A DNA stretch of 64,000 nt from Amia ocellicauda (lineage: Eukaryota; Chordata; Actinopteri; Amiiformes; Amiidae): positions 8,033,405 to 8,097,404 of the forward strand of contig NC_089853.1 in the NCBI RefSeq assembly GCF_036373705.1, written 5' to 3'. A program made the position numbers and the translations under genes. The notes below the pieces were generated by a model that ran no database searches, was not told the DNA's origin, and saw only the letters and a program-made list of their open reading frames with translations. This document shows positions 30,514 through 43,319 of this stretch, in pieces (the stretch's first letter is position 1; each line of letters begins with the position of its first letter).

Positions 30514-33500
30514 AAATTCCCGGTTTATTGGCAGGAGAGAAAAATTAATTAATTTGAACCAAAAATATATTCTTAGCCCTGTCTCTTAGCACTGTCTACA
30601 CTTTTACTTTTGAATCCTGTTGTAAACTGGTTTTGAATTTATGGAACATTCTTGTTTTTAACAGCAGGTGGCGCAAACATTAATAGCACATCATGTAACT
30701 CAAACACCTAGAGAACAAAGGGTAAGTGTACAGTACATGGTTTAAAAACATAAAAGCCTAACTTACTACAATAAGTGTGAAAATATGTAATAGTTTTTTA
30801 ATTGTGTTCTGTAAAGTTTGGTTTCATTGCAAGAAGTGATGACTCTCTTTACCCCTTTAGCATAGTCTGAAATGCGATTCTTTTACTTATTCTGAAACTT
30901 TCTGGCAAAGCCTTGAATAATGTCTATTCTGTTTTATCTCAGATAAACATTTGCCATAACCTAACTTTAATTCATGTGATCTGCACCGTTTCCTTTCTCT
31001 GAATTACTATTACTAAGAAAATACTAATAACGTTCGCAATGTTCTTTAGTCTTGTCACACGATTTGTCTTGACTGAGCCAAACTCTAATTAACAGACAGA
31101 TAATGCTGGGCCCAGCATAGTTCTCATCATGTGATTTAACCAATAAGCAGCAATGACATTAACTATGAGAAGAAGAGACAATGTACAGTATATGCAAGAT
31201 GGTAAATGTTTGAACCAATCAAGGCTTTAAGGGAAGGCAGAGTTATGATTTTGACCCAGAACAGAGATTTCTTTTTTGTCAGTGACCTGCTGTACCAAAC
31301 AGACAGTGGTATTTCACTGAAAAAGACGTGCAGTTGAACTGAACATATTGGCCACTGAAGTGAATATTTTTCGCTTTAATGGAGTTGCACATAAATCATT
31401 CTCTAGCTATTCTCTGCAGCCTTTCCGCGCCAAAAGGAAAATGTTCTCTGCATGTTGCATCTCAGTCCTCTGTATGAGAAGTTGCTCTAAGGATGTTCCC
31501 ATTTGCACAAGTTGTTAAGTCTGAAATAAGCAGTCTGTTGATGATGCATCTCCAGTAACATATATTCAAAATTCACTGACCAACCCTTTATAATCAAAGG
31601 TACTGGAACGACGGACAAATATCAAAACACAACTGACCTTATTGCATTTAACAGGTCTGTAGGCCCATGCATAGTTATCATGACCGCTTCAGTCGTTTTG
31701 GTATATAGACGGAGAATTGTGTTTCCATTACTCTTGCAACTAGAAGCTGGTCCCTGTGGTGTTTAAAATCCCTTTTGTGTGCTAAAAAGCTTGCACTGAT
31801 CACCTGATAATGAGACATGCATGTCAGATAGAAGTCATGCAGATATATATTGAAACCTTGGTCTTTCCAAATGTCAGAAAAGGTGACGAGAGAATGTAGC
31901 AGTCAATATGTTTCTCAATAGTTTTCTTTTTAAATGTTTGATAAAAAGACATGTAGTGAAATGCAGATGGTTTCTTAGGCAGAAAGTTTTGTAATATTAA
32001 AATAAATAAATAAAAAGTGCAATGGTAAGAAATTGCAAAGAAAACTAGATGGCGCTATAGTACTTTAATATATCAATCGGCATTCTCCTGGCATAGTCTC
32101 TGACTGGTTTTTCCCTTCAGATAATCAAATGGTATTAAGCTGCACTACAATCCTTTTGGCGCCTAACCCTAACCCTTATGATGACCCTGGAAAATCCTTA
32201 ACCTTCATTCCTGTCCAGTGGAATCTACCATGACCATGTTTGGGAAAGTAAGAAAGCAAGCCAGATTGCTCCTTGTTGAGCAATAAATCCAATCGGTGTA
32301 TCACAAAAATCAAAAAATGTGTTTACCTGTTTTCATTAAACTACTTTAAAGAAAGCAATTACAAGGTCTGGAAAACAAGCTCACCAGATGTAAAGGTTAT
32401 GCCACAAGCATGTCCTTCAAGAAGTTATACAACATGATAAACTGTCTAAGAAAATTGTGCACACTGGAGAGAGATCTCTGCTGAAAACAAATAAAATGTA
32501 GCTGGTGTAGTAATTCTGCTTCTGCCCTCTAGCTTTATAGGGGAAACTGGGCAGCACTCCACAGATTCCCAGCATTCAACAGTAACAGTGGCGTGAAAAA
32601 TAATAGTTGAATTTGTAAACCTTCTTATATGACATATTTACAGCCTTATTTTCCAAATATTGTGGGGAGGGTTTGCCTGGAAAGATCACTGTTCAAAGAA
32701 ACGATGTAAGGTTTCAAATGTATCTTCACAGCTGCTTGAGCATAGACCTCAGAAGTCATTTGTGTGTTAAAGGTGATATAGACAGTATTAAAGAGTTCAG
32801 CGGTGGGGCGGGGCTGGTGTTGATTTATTTTTGTACTGTGGTTTTTCTTGCTCCACTGCAGGTAGAGGGAGATTCTTTGCAGCATGTCAAGGCAAAGGTT
32901 TGCTTTAACTGGCTCTTGGCAGCTGATACCTGCTACGAAGTGGTTTGGATTCAAACTGTGCTGTCAGGGAGATGCAGCACAAGCAGACACCCTGCAGGGC
33001 TTCACCACAGGACCAACTTTTGCCTCTTTATTGGATGACTATTTGAGTGATAAAATGTGATCAAAACAAGGGTAAATGTACCGGTCTTGTTTGTAGGAGT
33101 TGTTTGTGATCTTTTCATTTTTACAAGTGTTGAGAAGTAAGAACCCCGTTGTGTCTTTAAAAGGTGAAGCAATTCTACAGTTTTTCACCTAAATAGTGTA
33201 TCCAACTAAATAATATGCCTAGGGAAATGACAGTTGACATTCCTAAGAAGGATTATCTGTAGTAAGCAAGCGAGATCAAGTTTGTCTCATGTATTCTGAA
33301 TAGCCTGATCTTGAGTTGCAATGCCTTAAAGAGTTTCAGAGGTTAGTTGATGTATTGGGCAAGCAAGCAAGACTTTGTTGCACAAAAGAGGAATGTGGCT
33401 GGCACCTTTGAGCCCCCAAGGGCAACATTATTGAGACTGAATAATGATATAAAAGAAACCATGTGCTCCAAGTCTTGCCCAGTGCAGAAGGAAGCAGACT

Positions 33501-33560
33501 GACAATCGTGTGCCATGCATTATTTACAACAGCCAATGCTGGCCAAAGAAATCAGCTGAG
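29608..33560. other. intergenic DNA between adm and ampd3, no gene recognised
   Basis: About 4 kb without convincing coding potential; includes a poly-A run (30482-30506) and a short telomere-like CCTAACCCTAACCCT at about 32163-32177. Confidence 0.5.
30482..30506 (+). repeat. poly-A run
   Basis: About 25 A residues directly after an AATAAA-like context; could be a retroposon tail or simple repeat. No retrocopy recognised upstream. Confidence 0.7.
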
Positions 33561-33583
33561 CTCCTTTAATTTATAAGCAAGTG

Positions 33584-33589
33584 TTTATT
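33584..33589 (-). terminator. adm: candidate adm polyadenylation signal
   Basis: AATAAA on the minus strand, about 1.2 kb after the adm stop codon, giving a 3' UTR of 1.2 kb. The interval is A/T-rich with several ATTTA-like motifs, as expected for the unstable adm mRNA. Confidence 0.45.
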
Positions 33590-34781
33590 ATTTGATCATA
33601 TTACGCTATTTGACAAAAATAAAATAAACAACATATACAAATACATCATAACATAGCTATTAAAAAAGGAAAGTTGATTTACTACCACAGTTTGAAACAA
33701 CCACAACACAAACAAATGGTAAAAAGGAAAAAAAAAGCTACAATGCCCTTATACATTTCATATCACGTATAAAAATAAGTCTATCTCCATAAGTACAGTT
33801 ACAAGAAACAGATATGTAAAATAATTAAATAGTGATACTTTAACATGTAATATACACACACCGGCAACAAAAATATATAGATTGCACATTTCTCTATAAA
33901 GATCAAGTTCAAGTATGATGCAATCCTTTATGGACTGACAAGTTTATTTTTAGATTTCCTGTCAAGGCAATCTAAATAGAAATCCCCCCCCCATACAGTG
34001 TCCAAACGCTCTGTTTTTATATTACCAGCTTTTAAGCCCTGTTTGTGAAGTCCACCGCATTATCTGACATGTGGATTGTTGATGTTACGGATCAAACCAG
34101 GTTTATGTAGCTTACTTAGGTAACAAAGTACAAAAAGGAAAACGGCAATGAGAAGAAATAAAAATAAAAAATCAGTCAGAGCAAATAAAAGCTGGATTTT
34201 GAGTCATCAGAGCTGAAGATAATTGATCTCTCTTTGCTGTTGTTGTTGAAAAGATCATTTTGTCCTTTTTCTGTTTGTTGGAAAGCCGTGCTCCTCTTCT
34301 GAATCATCCACTAAATGTGTGCAAGGTGTGGGTTGAGAAGTTTCTAGTGTGTCCTCTATTTCCTAGAAAACTTCCTCGACAGCTCATACCCTGGGGAAGA
34401 GCAGCAGCATAGCGTTGAGTCTGTGTCTTTACCGCTGAGTGTGAGATTTCATCAGCGCTCCTGCAGAAAACGAAAAAGAAAAAGGGGGGGGAAAGTTCTG
34501 CAGTGCTGTGCTGTCAGGCCCCCCCCCCCCACCTCATCCTCTCGTGCTGCCACAGACTTAGTCACCCCAGTCTCTGTCCTTTAAAGATTGCTTTTATTAA
34601 TAATTTGTTTTGCTTGTTTGTCGGTTTTCTGACACTGTATCTTCGGGCTTCCTAGACACAGCCACCCTGCCTTCGCTCCGTGGAAGGAATGTGCCTGGAA
34701 GGTCTTTGGCGGGAGTCTAAGGCATCTGCAGAATTGTGGAATTCGTCAGAAAGTTTCAGCACTGGCTGTGCCGCCTCCTGC
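33590..34781 (-). other. adm: adm 3' UTR (predicted)
   Basis: Non-coding stretch between the adm stop codon and the candidate poly(A) signal; AT-rich, with poly-C (about 34520) and GGGGGG runs near the stop-proximal end. Confidence 0.5.
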
Positions 34782-35082
34782 TCATGTCCGCCTCAGCAGC
34801 TCTCGGAGTTTCTCTCCTCGGTTGGTGCTCTTCCAGGCGGGTCTCAACCGCCTCCCCAATAGCTGGAAGGTGACTCTGTTCTCGGGTAGGGATCGTCTCC
34901 TCCTCCCGTAGCCCAGGGGACTGATTTTGTCCATTGGAGCGCTGCCGTCTTTATGTTTATCAGTCAGCTGGAAGAGCCGGTGTGCCAGGTCGTGCACTGA
35001 GCAAGTTCCTAAGGAGCAGCCCATTCCCTTCGACTGGCTCACTGAACTCTTATATCTCTTCACACGGATATTGATATCGTTG
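34782..35082 (-). CDS. adm: adm exon 4 (mature adrenomedullin)
   Basis: Encodes NDINIRVKR, the mature peptide [20 protein letters not shown]..., GYGRRRRS and the C-terminal tail ending LLRRT. The acceptor ctcctccag is preceded by a long (CT)n tract, the complement of the GA repeat at 35097-35142. Confidence 0.95.
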
Positions 35083-35092
35083 CTGGAGGAGA

Positions 35093-35146
<54 letters not shown>

Positions 35147-35756
35147 AGGATTAATCTACAGCTCGTTAATGGATCAGATTCCCCAAGTACTTCATTTTTG
35201 TTTTGTTATGTTTCTAATTATTTACTCCTGGCTGCCACTGTGTCTAACTAAAGTGCTGAAATTACACATACAGAAAAAAAAGAGCTGTTTTCTCATTCTT
35301 ACCTGGAATGGGGATTCAAAGTGTCCTTGACATCATCTGGTCTGACGAAACCCATTTTAAAAGACTCTGCTTCACTCATCTCCGATGCAGACAGGCTATT
35401 TACATCCCTTTTTGTTCTGCTCTGCACCCAAATGCTCAACCTGAGAATAAATCAAGAGCTTTATGAGACACATGACAGACATCTCTCTATGAAACAGTCA
35501 GTAAAACAAGAGGTACACTTATACAGATAACTTAGAGGATGCATACTCTGTGACTAAGAAATAAAACCTATACACAGTCAGTAAATGAAAAGGTAATGAA
35601 ATTGATCATGGCTATTCCTGTATTTTGAAATAAAGAATAGGCAACTTACCTCTTTTTCAATTGTGAAGTCAAGTCTAGTTTTGCACTCTCCACACTGAGG
35701 ACAATGATGGTTAATAAACACCAGCAGAAAAAGCAAATCTGAAACAGCAGTTTCAT
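34782..35756 (-). CDS. adm: preproadrenomedullin (whole coding region, 3 coding exons)
   Basis: Secreted prohormone; adrenomedullin is a vasodilator acting through CLR/RAMP receptors. Coding pieces 35756-35650, 35440-35303 and 35082-34782 join in frame to 181 residues plus stop. Residues 1-24 are a hydrophobic signal peptide ([20 protein letters not shown]...). Residues 25-44 ([20 protein letters not shown]) are the PAMP peptide, followed by TKR. Mature adrenomedullin starts at Y92 after VKR; it has a six-residue disulfide ring C104-SLGT-C109 and ends PLGY-G-RRRR, the amidation and cleavage signal (G141), giving a 49-residue amide. A basic C-terminal tail follows. Four-exon structure as in mammals. 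The gene looks functional. Confidence 0.95.
35097..35142. repeat. (GA)n microsatellite at the adm exon 4 acceptor
   Basis: 46 bp of uninterrupted GA, 12 bp upstream of the exon 4 splice acceptor. On the transcribed strand it is a (UC)n polypyrimidine tract. Confidence 0.97.
35303..35440 (-). CDS. adm: adm exon 3 (end of PAMP, mid-region)
   Basis: Encodes [20 protein letters not shown] and the mid-regional spacer. The expected amidation signal GKR after PAMP reads TKR. Acceptor ttattctcag, donor TCCAG|GTAAGA. Confidence 0.9.
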
Positions 35757-35769
35757 TTTGGCTGGAAAC
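35650..35769 (-). CDS. adm: adm exon 2 (start codon, signal peptide)
   Basis: Acceptor ttgtcaacag, 13 nt of UTR, ATG at 35756-35754. Encodes the signal peptide and the first 11 residues of PAMP. Donor AAGAG|GTAAGT, phase 2. Confidence 0.93.
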
Positions 35770-36400
35770 CTGTTGACAATAAAAAAAAGAAGAAGGCAAG
35801 TTAGTAATTTACTTTTTTATACAGTACAATGTAATAATCCCGAGTCCTGTCCTCTCAGCCCCCCTGCCAGCACACACACACTCAGACTCTCCAGCTACCA
35901 CAACCTATATTCCTATCTCTGTTCCACTTGCTTACACAAGAGAGTCCAAAAGCCAAGTATTTGCAGTTATCATTCATTTATTTTAAATGTCAGGCTGAGG
36001 TTACATTTTGTTCAACAAAATAAACTCCCAACAAGCTGCCTGGCCTGTGTGCAGCGCAGGAGTGGAAAAGGACATGATTTATTGACCCGACTTTTGAAAA
36101 AGCCAAGGAACACTTTTCCACAAAGATTCCCTGAGAATTACACATTGCTTTTTTATCCCTCAGCAGAAAACGTGTTCTCTACTGTGGGGGTTTAAGAAAA
36201 TAAAGACCTTATTCTACATTTGTCTTTGCACCCACAGTCATGCTTCAGAGATGAAGACCCCATCAGACAAATTACTGTACACCTAATAAAACAGGAAATA
36301 TAGCTAGCTAGGACCGATGCACTTGTGTCCCAAAGTCACAGAGAATTACAGCAGAGAAGTACAGCAAAAACAACTTGTGTCAAAGTTGAAGAATACATAC

Positions 36401-36520
36401 CTGAAGATGGTAATAATCCACTGAAATAAGTCTTGATAGAGCCTGCGGCCAGACGGTATCCCAGAAGCTTTCAGGTTGTTAAGGCTGCTGTGAAGTAGCT
36501 CAGTTACCCTGCTAATGCTC
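36401..36520 (-). other. adm: adm exon 1 (5' non-coding)
   Basis: Begins about 30 bp below the TATA box (start estimated) and ends at donor CTTCAG|GTATGT (GT at 36400-36399). No ATG-initiated reading frame of note; matches the non-coding first exon of mammalian ADM. Confidence 0.7.
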
Positions 36521-36547
36521 TGACTCTCCCAGCCACAAGTGTGTGCC

Positions 36548-36553
36548 TTTATA
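36548..36553 (-). promoter_or_regulatory. adm: adm TATA box
   Basis: TATAAA on the minus strand (ACTATAAAGG), with a GC box-like GGGAGGGGCTCC on the plus strand just upstream (about 36560-36572). The position fits the adm exon 1 donor. TATA-driven ADM promoters are known in mammals. Confidence 0.75.
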
Positions 36554-36599
36554 GTAATGGTGGGAGGGGCTCCCTGACTGACAGGCAGCATCAGATCTT

Positions 36600-37065
36600 T
36601 CCGTAAGCAGCTCCACTACTATAATCCATGTTTGCCTATTATCATAGCAATATCATTTTAGAAGAAAGGGGCATTCAGTGTGTCTAAAAAAACATAAAGT
36701 GCAGCTTAATACAGTGAGAAAACTGATTTTAGATTCAGAGCCTTACCTGATGTTCTACTTTATTTTAACATATGACTGTCCAATTATATAACTATATATA
36801 TATATGATTAGTCTTCAGAGGGCAAGACTCAGTAAGTTCTGGTTTCCTTAGCAAACCTATGGAGAGGTTATGATTTCAGAATGCATTGACTGAAGTTATT
36901 TCCCCCCAATATCATTTAAAACTAAGTTTGCAGGCTATACTCTTAACTGGGACCCTGCACGGATAAGAAACTTGTCTACCCATGGCATTCCAGCCACCTA
37001 CACATTTCTACACATTTTTATAATTTAAAGAATGTTTATGCATTGTTTCTGACAGCTTTGTCAGC

Positions 37066-37068
<3 letters not shown>
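36600..37068. other. adm upstream DNA, no gene recognised
   Basis: AT-rich flank of the adm promoter; nothing further recognised. Confidence 0.5.

Positions 37069-37143
<75 letters not shown>
37069..37143. repeat. (AT)n microsatellite
   Basis: About 75 bp of pure AT dinucleotides. Confidence 0.98.
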
Positions 37144-37149
<6 letters not shown>

Positions 37150-37150
<1 letters not shown>

Positions 37151-40100
37151 CAGCTGCTGTGTCAGTATGATTTGAGAAATGACACATGCTAAAACCCAGG
37201 ATGCATATCTTCCTTTATTTGAACTATTATAGTGCATATGTTTGCTAAATATAGACTGATTGAATATTACAGTGCAATTGATATAATGGATAATAGCCCT
37301 GTGAAGATATGCTTACCCTATGCATTTATTTTTAAAGGTCTAAAGAAAGTATAATAGGCTAAAGGGATATAAGGAATATTTATATTATTGTAGCCTTTAC
37401 TGTAAGATTTTCTTTTTGACCTGTTATGATATTCAGCTACAATCTGATCCATCTCTCAACTTTACAATTCTGAAAACTAGTTTGACATGAACCCCTGCAG
37501 AGAATATGGGTCCTTTCTTTTGAATGGTTGCTTTAAGTAAGAGACTCATATAAGTCTTCTTCTGTGGGTATGTGAAATTACTAACATGAAGGAGAAGTGA
37601 TTTGATCATAAACAGCTTAACCTGGGAATAAGAATAAATTTCCCCTTTGCGCCTGCCAGTATTAATTACTATATAAATATGCAGGTGAAGTGAACAAGCT
37701 GATTACGGGAGAGGGGGGGGGTAAATAAATGTTGTAATAAAACCAAAACATCTGAAGCAAAACAATGTATATGTCACGAAAGGTCATCATCCAGATGTTT
37801 ATTATATGTCCCCTGAGGTCGATTTTAGCACAAGATGTTATCTGAATTAATCCTGTTTTTCATAACATTTAAGCAATAGCTGACCCAGCCTTAGTTATTG
37901 TATGTGTACTATCACGGGTTTGATGTGTCGAAATTACACGTGTGAAAAGAATAAGAATGTCAGCTTTAGTTTTTTTGTTTTTTTTTTCTGAATGGAAAGA
38001 GACATTAACTTAAAATAAATAAATCCAAAAATCCATAAATAGACACACAAATAAATAAGAGGAGTACACAAATGCTTCAGCTTTAAAGTTGATTGCTTGA
38101 AGACCTCAGTGAAGATGTATAAGAATCCCAAGTATGTTTTTTATGACAACGTGTGGAGTGTTTTAACAGAATACTGGATGTCTTTAAAACAACTGATAAA
38201 GTTTGTACTTGCAAAACATGCACATTTTAATTGATAGACAAATTCCTACTCAATTGCTATGTAAATATTTAGTGTATTTCTTCTTTAGTAAACCGCTTTG
38301 TGCATAAACACATTCCATCCTACCTACCAGTCACAGAGCTGAGACAGAGGATTTTGTTAAAACAATTGCCCTCCTGTAAATATGTATAGTATCTGCCAAT
38401 AAATATTAAAAATTATGCTGGCTGATTTGAAAGATTTGTTTATAGAATATGTTTTTTTTATCCTACCCCTAAAATCACTGCTCAAAATGCCATGATTTTG
38501 AATATACTTAATATTAATTAATATGGTAGTAAATTATATTACTGATTTATCAGTACAAAATTATTAAATAAACTGAAAACATTTTTTTTCTGTCTTTGTT
38601 CCAGTAAAAAAAATGTTTTGTATTCATTGATTTACTTTGAAAATGATATACATTGGACAATTGTTGTAAGAGAGGTTATAATGCAGAATGAAGTCTTGCT
38701 AAATTAAGAACATAATGACATAATGTAACAAAAAAAGGAGGGAATTTCTAAGGTATGTGATTACTGTACTGGCAATTAACGGATGACTGATCTGTTATGA
38801 TAATTGCCCCCAGCAAAACTGAAATCCCTCTGTGCCCTATTTCAGATGTTCTCCTTATATGGTTCATTTGTTTAGATTGCGCAACAATCTTTTAGGTCAT
38901 GCAATTGTTTCAAACTTCCTCCTTATATAGGAAATATTTGTGTGACTGAATATGTCCTGGAAGCTTCCATATCTGTCATTTAATTGATTTCTGATAGGAA
39001 TTTCAAGAACTCTCTAGGAGCAAAAGTATTGCAACACTAAGCTAGCAAAGGATCAACTCCACATTACAAGATCAGGCTTACATGCACTGAATTAAAACCA
39101 TGATGCTATCAGCAGTGTATAATACCACTTGCGTGAATCACTGGGAAGTTTTGATTGGAACAAAAAATAAATGGCATAAGCTAATATTTGGTCTTTATTT
39201 AATCAGCAAACCTCATTCTGGGTATAGATGGCTATGGATTCTTAAAAGGACTGGAGTTTGTGATTAATTACACTCAAGGATATGAAATGAAGCTGAAGAG
39301 AAATTAAGAGAATAGATGAGTGCAATAAAATAAAAATCAAAGAACTAATTCACAGTACTGACGCAGTTTCATGGGCCATATATATATATCTCAGCGTAAC
39401 ATTTAAGGGTACATACAGGGGTTATATAAGAAAATACTTTTTGTGTTCAAATGCCAAAAGCATGATATGTAACAATTGTAATTGCAAACTTTATAGTGTT
39501 TTAATACACAGATACAACAAGCACACATCTGTTTGGGTGACCCCCAAACCCAGTCATTCTTAATACTCAAACACCCAGTATTCATTTTTCATGAGATCAA
39601 TTAATTTCTGTGGTTATTGGAACAAGGAGCCAATATGCCAAATTGTTATCAATCATCAGTTGTGCTTAAAATAAATGCCTCTCATAGATTTCAGACAGTT
39701 TCCTTGAAGTTTCATAATTTTATCTTGATTCTCTAAACTGGGCAAATACACACCTCTTTGAAGACTTTCATGTCCCAGCAACAGTTAATCATATATACAT
39801 TTTCCAACCCTTAATATCCTTACTCCCAACCCTAGCTCTACTCCTTACCCTAACACCTCACACCGTAAACCTAACACTACACGTGTACATACAAGTGGTT
39901 TTGTGCTGACAATACAATTTTCTATTAAATCAAGTCGGTTACAATGTTTTTTTTTTAATGAAAGCAAACATCATACTTCTTTCATTCTTGTGAGGAATAT
40001 ATTATTCAACCTGAACCAAATGTAAGTCTTTTAAAGCTATTCTGTTCCTGGCAAAAACAGGAGAAAAGGAGAATCCCAGTGTTTCAGTGTTTTTCCATAC

Positions 40101-40584
40101 CAAGGCACGTTTGTTTTTATCCTTGGCAGAAGTTTTAAGGGCCCACCTAATATTAACGCTCCTCGAACCATGTGACAACATATTAAAGACTGCAGACATG
40201 CAGGACAGTGGGAATACCTGCAAGGCTAAATGGCGTCCCTGACTGTCTTATTAGACCAGCACATGACCTCGATGCTGTATGGAGCCTGAATGAATGGTGA
40301 TAACAGTAATGGACTCCTGGGTCAATGCTGAAGGATGTGTGGGCACTTCAAGAAGCAAAAGATCAACATCATATTGGAGGTGTTTTTTTTTTTCTTTTTA
40401 CCTCAATATAAAATAAAATATAAATATAAAATAAAATGCACTCCTTTCTTGTGCAAAATACATAGTGCATAGTGAACAGGCACAGAGCTAGAACTACATG
40501 GTTGCATCCCAATAAGACAAGGATCAAGTTCACAAGCCCACAACTTGTTCAGTACAAACAAGAAGTATTTACATTCAGGCCCAT

Positions 40585-40585
<1 letters not shown>
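37150..40585. other. no gene recognised
   Basis: AT-rich intergenic DNA; a degenerate telomere-like CCTAA-rich stretch lies at about 39805-39885. No coding potential. Confidence 0.5.

Positions 40586-40588
<3 letters not shown>

Positions 40589-40659
<71 letters not shown>
40589..40659. repeat. (AT)n microsatellite
   Basis: About 70 bp of AT dinucleotides. Confidence 0.98.
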
Positions 40660-40664
<5 letters not shown>

Positions 40665-40843
40665 GAAGTACAAACCTAGGAAATTGATTCCCACTATATC
40701 AGGTATAATTCAATATACACAATATAGTAACAGCTCTATTTCTGTGTCCGATATAAATGGCCCACCCTGTGTGAACTAAAATCCCCCTATACAATGATTA
40801 AGGTTATTATGTAGAAGAAATGAAGACAATAGTGGATATAAAA

Positions 40844-40871
40844 ACGTGGACGTGATGTGGCCCATAACGTG
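40844..40871. promoter_or_regulatory. cluster of three ACGTG motifs
   Basis: ACGTG at 40844-40848, 40850-40854 and 40867-40871, three hypoxia-response-type cores in 28 bp, 4.3 kb upstream of adm and 2.8 kb upstream of sbf2. ADM is a known HIF target; function here is only a guess. Confidence 0.3.
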
Positions 40872-42900
40872 TTTTCATTAGCTAATCCCTTTAAGAAATG
40901 CTTGGCATTAATTAAAGGGTCTTTTTTTTTAAACTTCCTCTGGCTCTCCTGTTAGTCATAGCAACAGGAGTCTGTTTTTTTAATTGAAAGGGAAATTGAA
41001 GAGCGTGTTTAATCGAAAAAACATCAGATGGGGAAGAATGACAAATCCCAGTTTCACAATGTCCTTCCTATAGGATCTGTTCTTTTCTATCACCTGCATT
41101 TGTATCTAGTTTCCCAAAACATATATTGTTTTCACAGTTTTCTAACAATGTGTTGTGTTGAAACAAAATCCTGGAGTGAGCCTCAAGAGTACCTAAGAGT
41201 ACCTGCAGTTGTTAACAATATATTAAGACTGGCATGAATATTATGATGGATGAGAAGCATTCAGCCTGTTTATTTATTTTTTAACTTTTTTTATAAATAC
41301 ATAAGCAACAATAATAACTATATTGTTATTATTATAATTTTATAAGCATATTTTGTGTTTTTTGTCCCACTCAAGTTTCCAAGATGTTTTGCTATAGCTA
41401 CGATCAGTGTTTCCACTCTGTGCAGTAAGCGATACCTAGATGATAAGAAAAACATTGGGTTGAGGAGTAAGTATTTTTTTTCTAAATAACCTCCTGATTA
41501 CTATACCAAAAATGTGATTAGGTGCTAATTTCCCTAATGGAAATAAATCATGGTCTCATTCAAAGGCCAAGGAAAATAGACTTCAATCTGTAGGGTGCTG
41601 AAACAGCATGAATGTCAGCAACTGATTCTCCTAAGACAATCGTTATAAAGGTGAGACTTTACAGGGAGAAACATTTACCGAATACATAAAAGGGGAAAAA
41701 CACAATAATGTTTTATGAGTTTAGTTATAACCAAGTTAACAGCACTGTGGATAAATAGAGATCTGTAATAAAAAGACAGCAGAAAATAATAACATTCAGA
41801 ACAAAAGACTGCCAAACCACAATAAACCATTTCAATAAAATGTGTGTTCATGTCATTATAAGTGTGTGTGTGTCTGCATGTGTATGATTTGATTAAATAA
41901 ACAACTCTAAGAATTACTCTAAATCCCTTTCCGCATCACTCTGTCCTGAACCTCCATGAGTTTGAAAATATAATTCAAAAAGGTTCGGTCATTCTAATAC
42001 TTTTGTATATGGAAATTGTAACCAAAGAATAATCTATAATATGTAATTCGTTTGTAATGTGGAATGTGGATACAAGTCTGTGTACTGTTTAAATTATCTT
42101 AAAACTATATTTTCTGCAAAAGTAACATAATATGTGGTCTATCTATACATACAAAGAAGAATTACAGATATACTAAAAATATATTTTTAAACCCACTACA
42201 AACTACAGATGACATTGCTGGTGCTATTGAAATTATAAACCCTACTTTAGTATACCCCAATGAGAAAACTATATACAAAATAAAATAGGGGATATCTGTT
42301 TATTTAACAATTAAAGGTTGTGTGAAAATGCAAACCCATACAATTATTTCGGAATACCAAAACAGTAACTGCTGACTTTAAAACTGAGCTTGTTTTAACA
42401 TTAATGCATATTTTCTATACCAATAATAATACATATTAATAATTGTATTGTAAATCATTAAACACACCCATTCCCCCCCTACGTATTACTGTATCACATT
42501 TGTTTAGCAGTATAATAATGTATTAAATTCATCTTTATGCGATTGTGGCAGCATTGAAACATAGGGGCTGTTGCAATTGTCTGGAGATGTGATTGTAATC
42601 TGCAAGGTTTCAACACTAATATAAAACCGTATGATCTCATCAATATTAAAACAAGTCAGGATTATGCCAAAAACATGCGAGATCACTCCCCAAAATAATT
42701 AATATTAAAATGTTATGATTGCTGTTGCTGTTGTATGGTGTGTGACCTAATTAGACTGAATTGTTTAGAGTAGTTAGACCCGATGCATCAATATGGGTAT
42801 GTTGTCGTTTTGATTTAATGTTGATTGGCACTTACAGAGTAGGTACTACTTTATTCACTTTGAATGCAATATTTTATATGGGCTGTATATTACGCCTACG
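40872..42900. other. no gene recognised
   Basis: AT-rich intergenic DNA; nothing recognised. Confidence 0.5.
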
Positions 42901-42901
<1 letters not shown>

Positions 42902-42980
<79 letters not shown>

Positions 42981-42984
42981 TTTT
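42902..42984. repeat. (AT)n/(T)n low-complexity tract
   Basis: About 70 bp of AT dinucleotides with one phase slip, running into poly-T. Confidence 0.97.
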
Positions 42985-43319
42985 CTTCATTTTTGTTATT
43001 GAACGTGTAGTATTCATGTACCAACCATGCCACCATTTTTAAGACAGCCTTCAATTTAAACCCAAGTTGTTTAAAAAAAGATTTTATGGTCGGCCTTAGC
43101 AGATATCCCCAAAAAGGAAGCAATTAGCCTGGCTGCAGTAATTACACTGTGCGCTTCCAACAGGAAACGTTGTAACAAGCCAATGAAGAACTGAAAACTT
43201 CTCCAAATCCGTTTTTCAAATGCAATCCTTAGTCGTGCTTTTGTTTGTGCTACTTTGTGACATCAGTAGCTTAAGCATTGTTACTGTGCAGCCAGGTCTC
43301 CTGTTACATTTCCTCTGTG

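Noticed and set aside
32646..33038. Overlapping ORFs of 102 and 121 codons
   Set aside because: No domain or splice structure recognised; most likely chance frames.
34927..35154. ORF ending in a long (RE)n run
   Set aside because: Antisense of adm exon 4 running into the GA repeat.
35758..36195. 145-codon plus-strand ORF beside adm
   Set aside because: Antisense to adm exon 2 and intron 1; no recognisable protein.
40472..40660. ORF ending in a long (YI)n run
   Set aside because: Translation of the (AT)n microsatellite.
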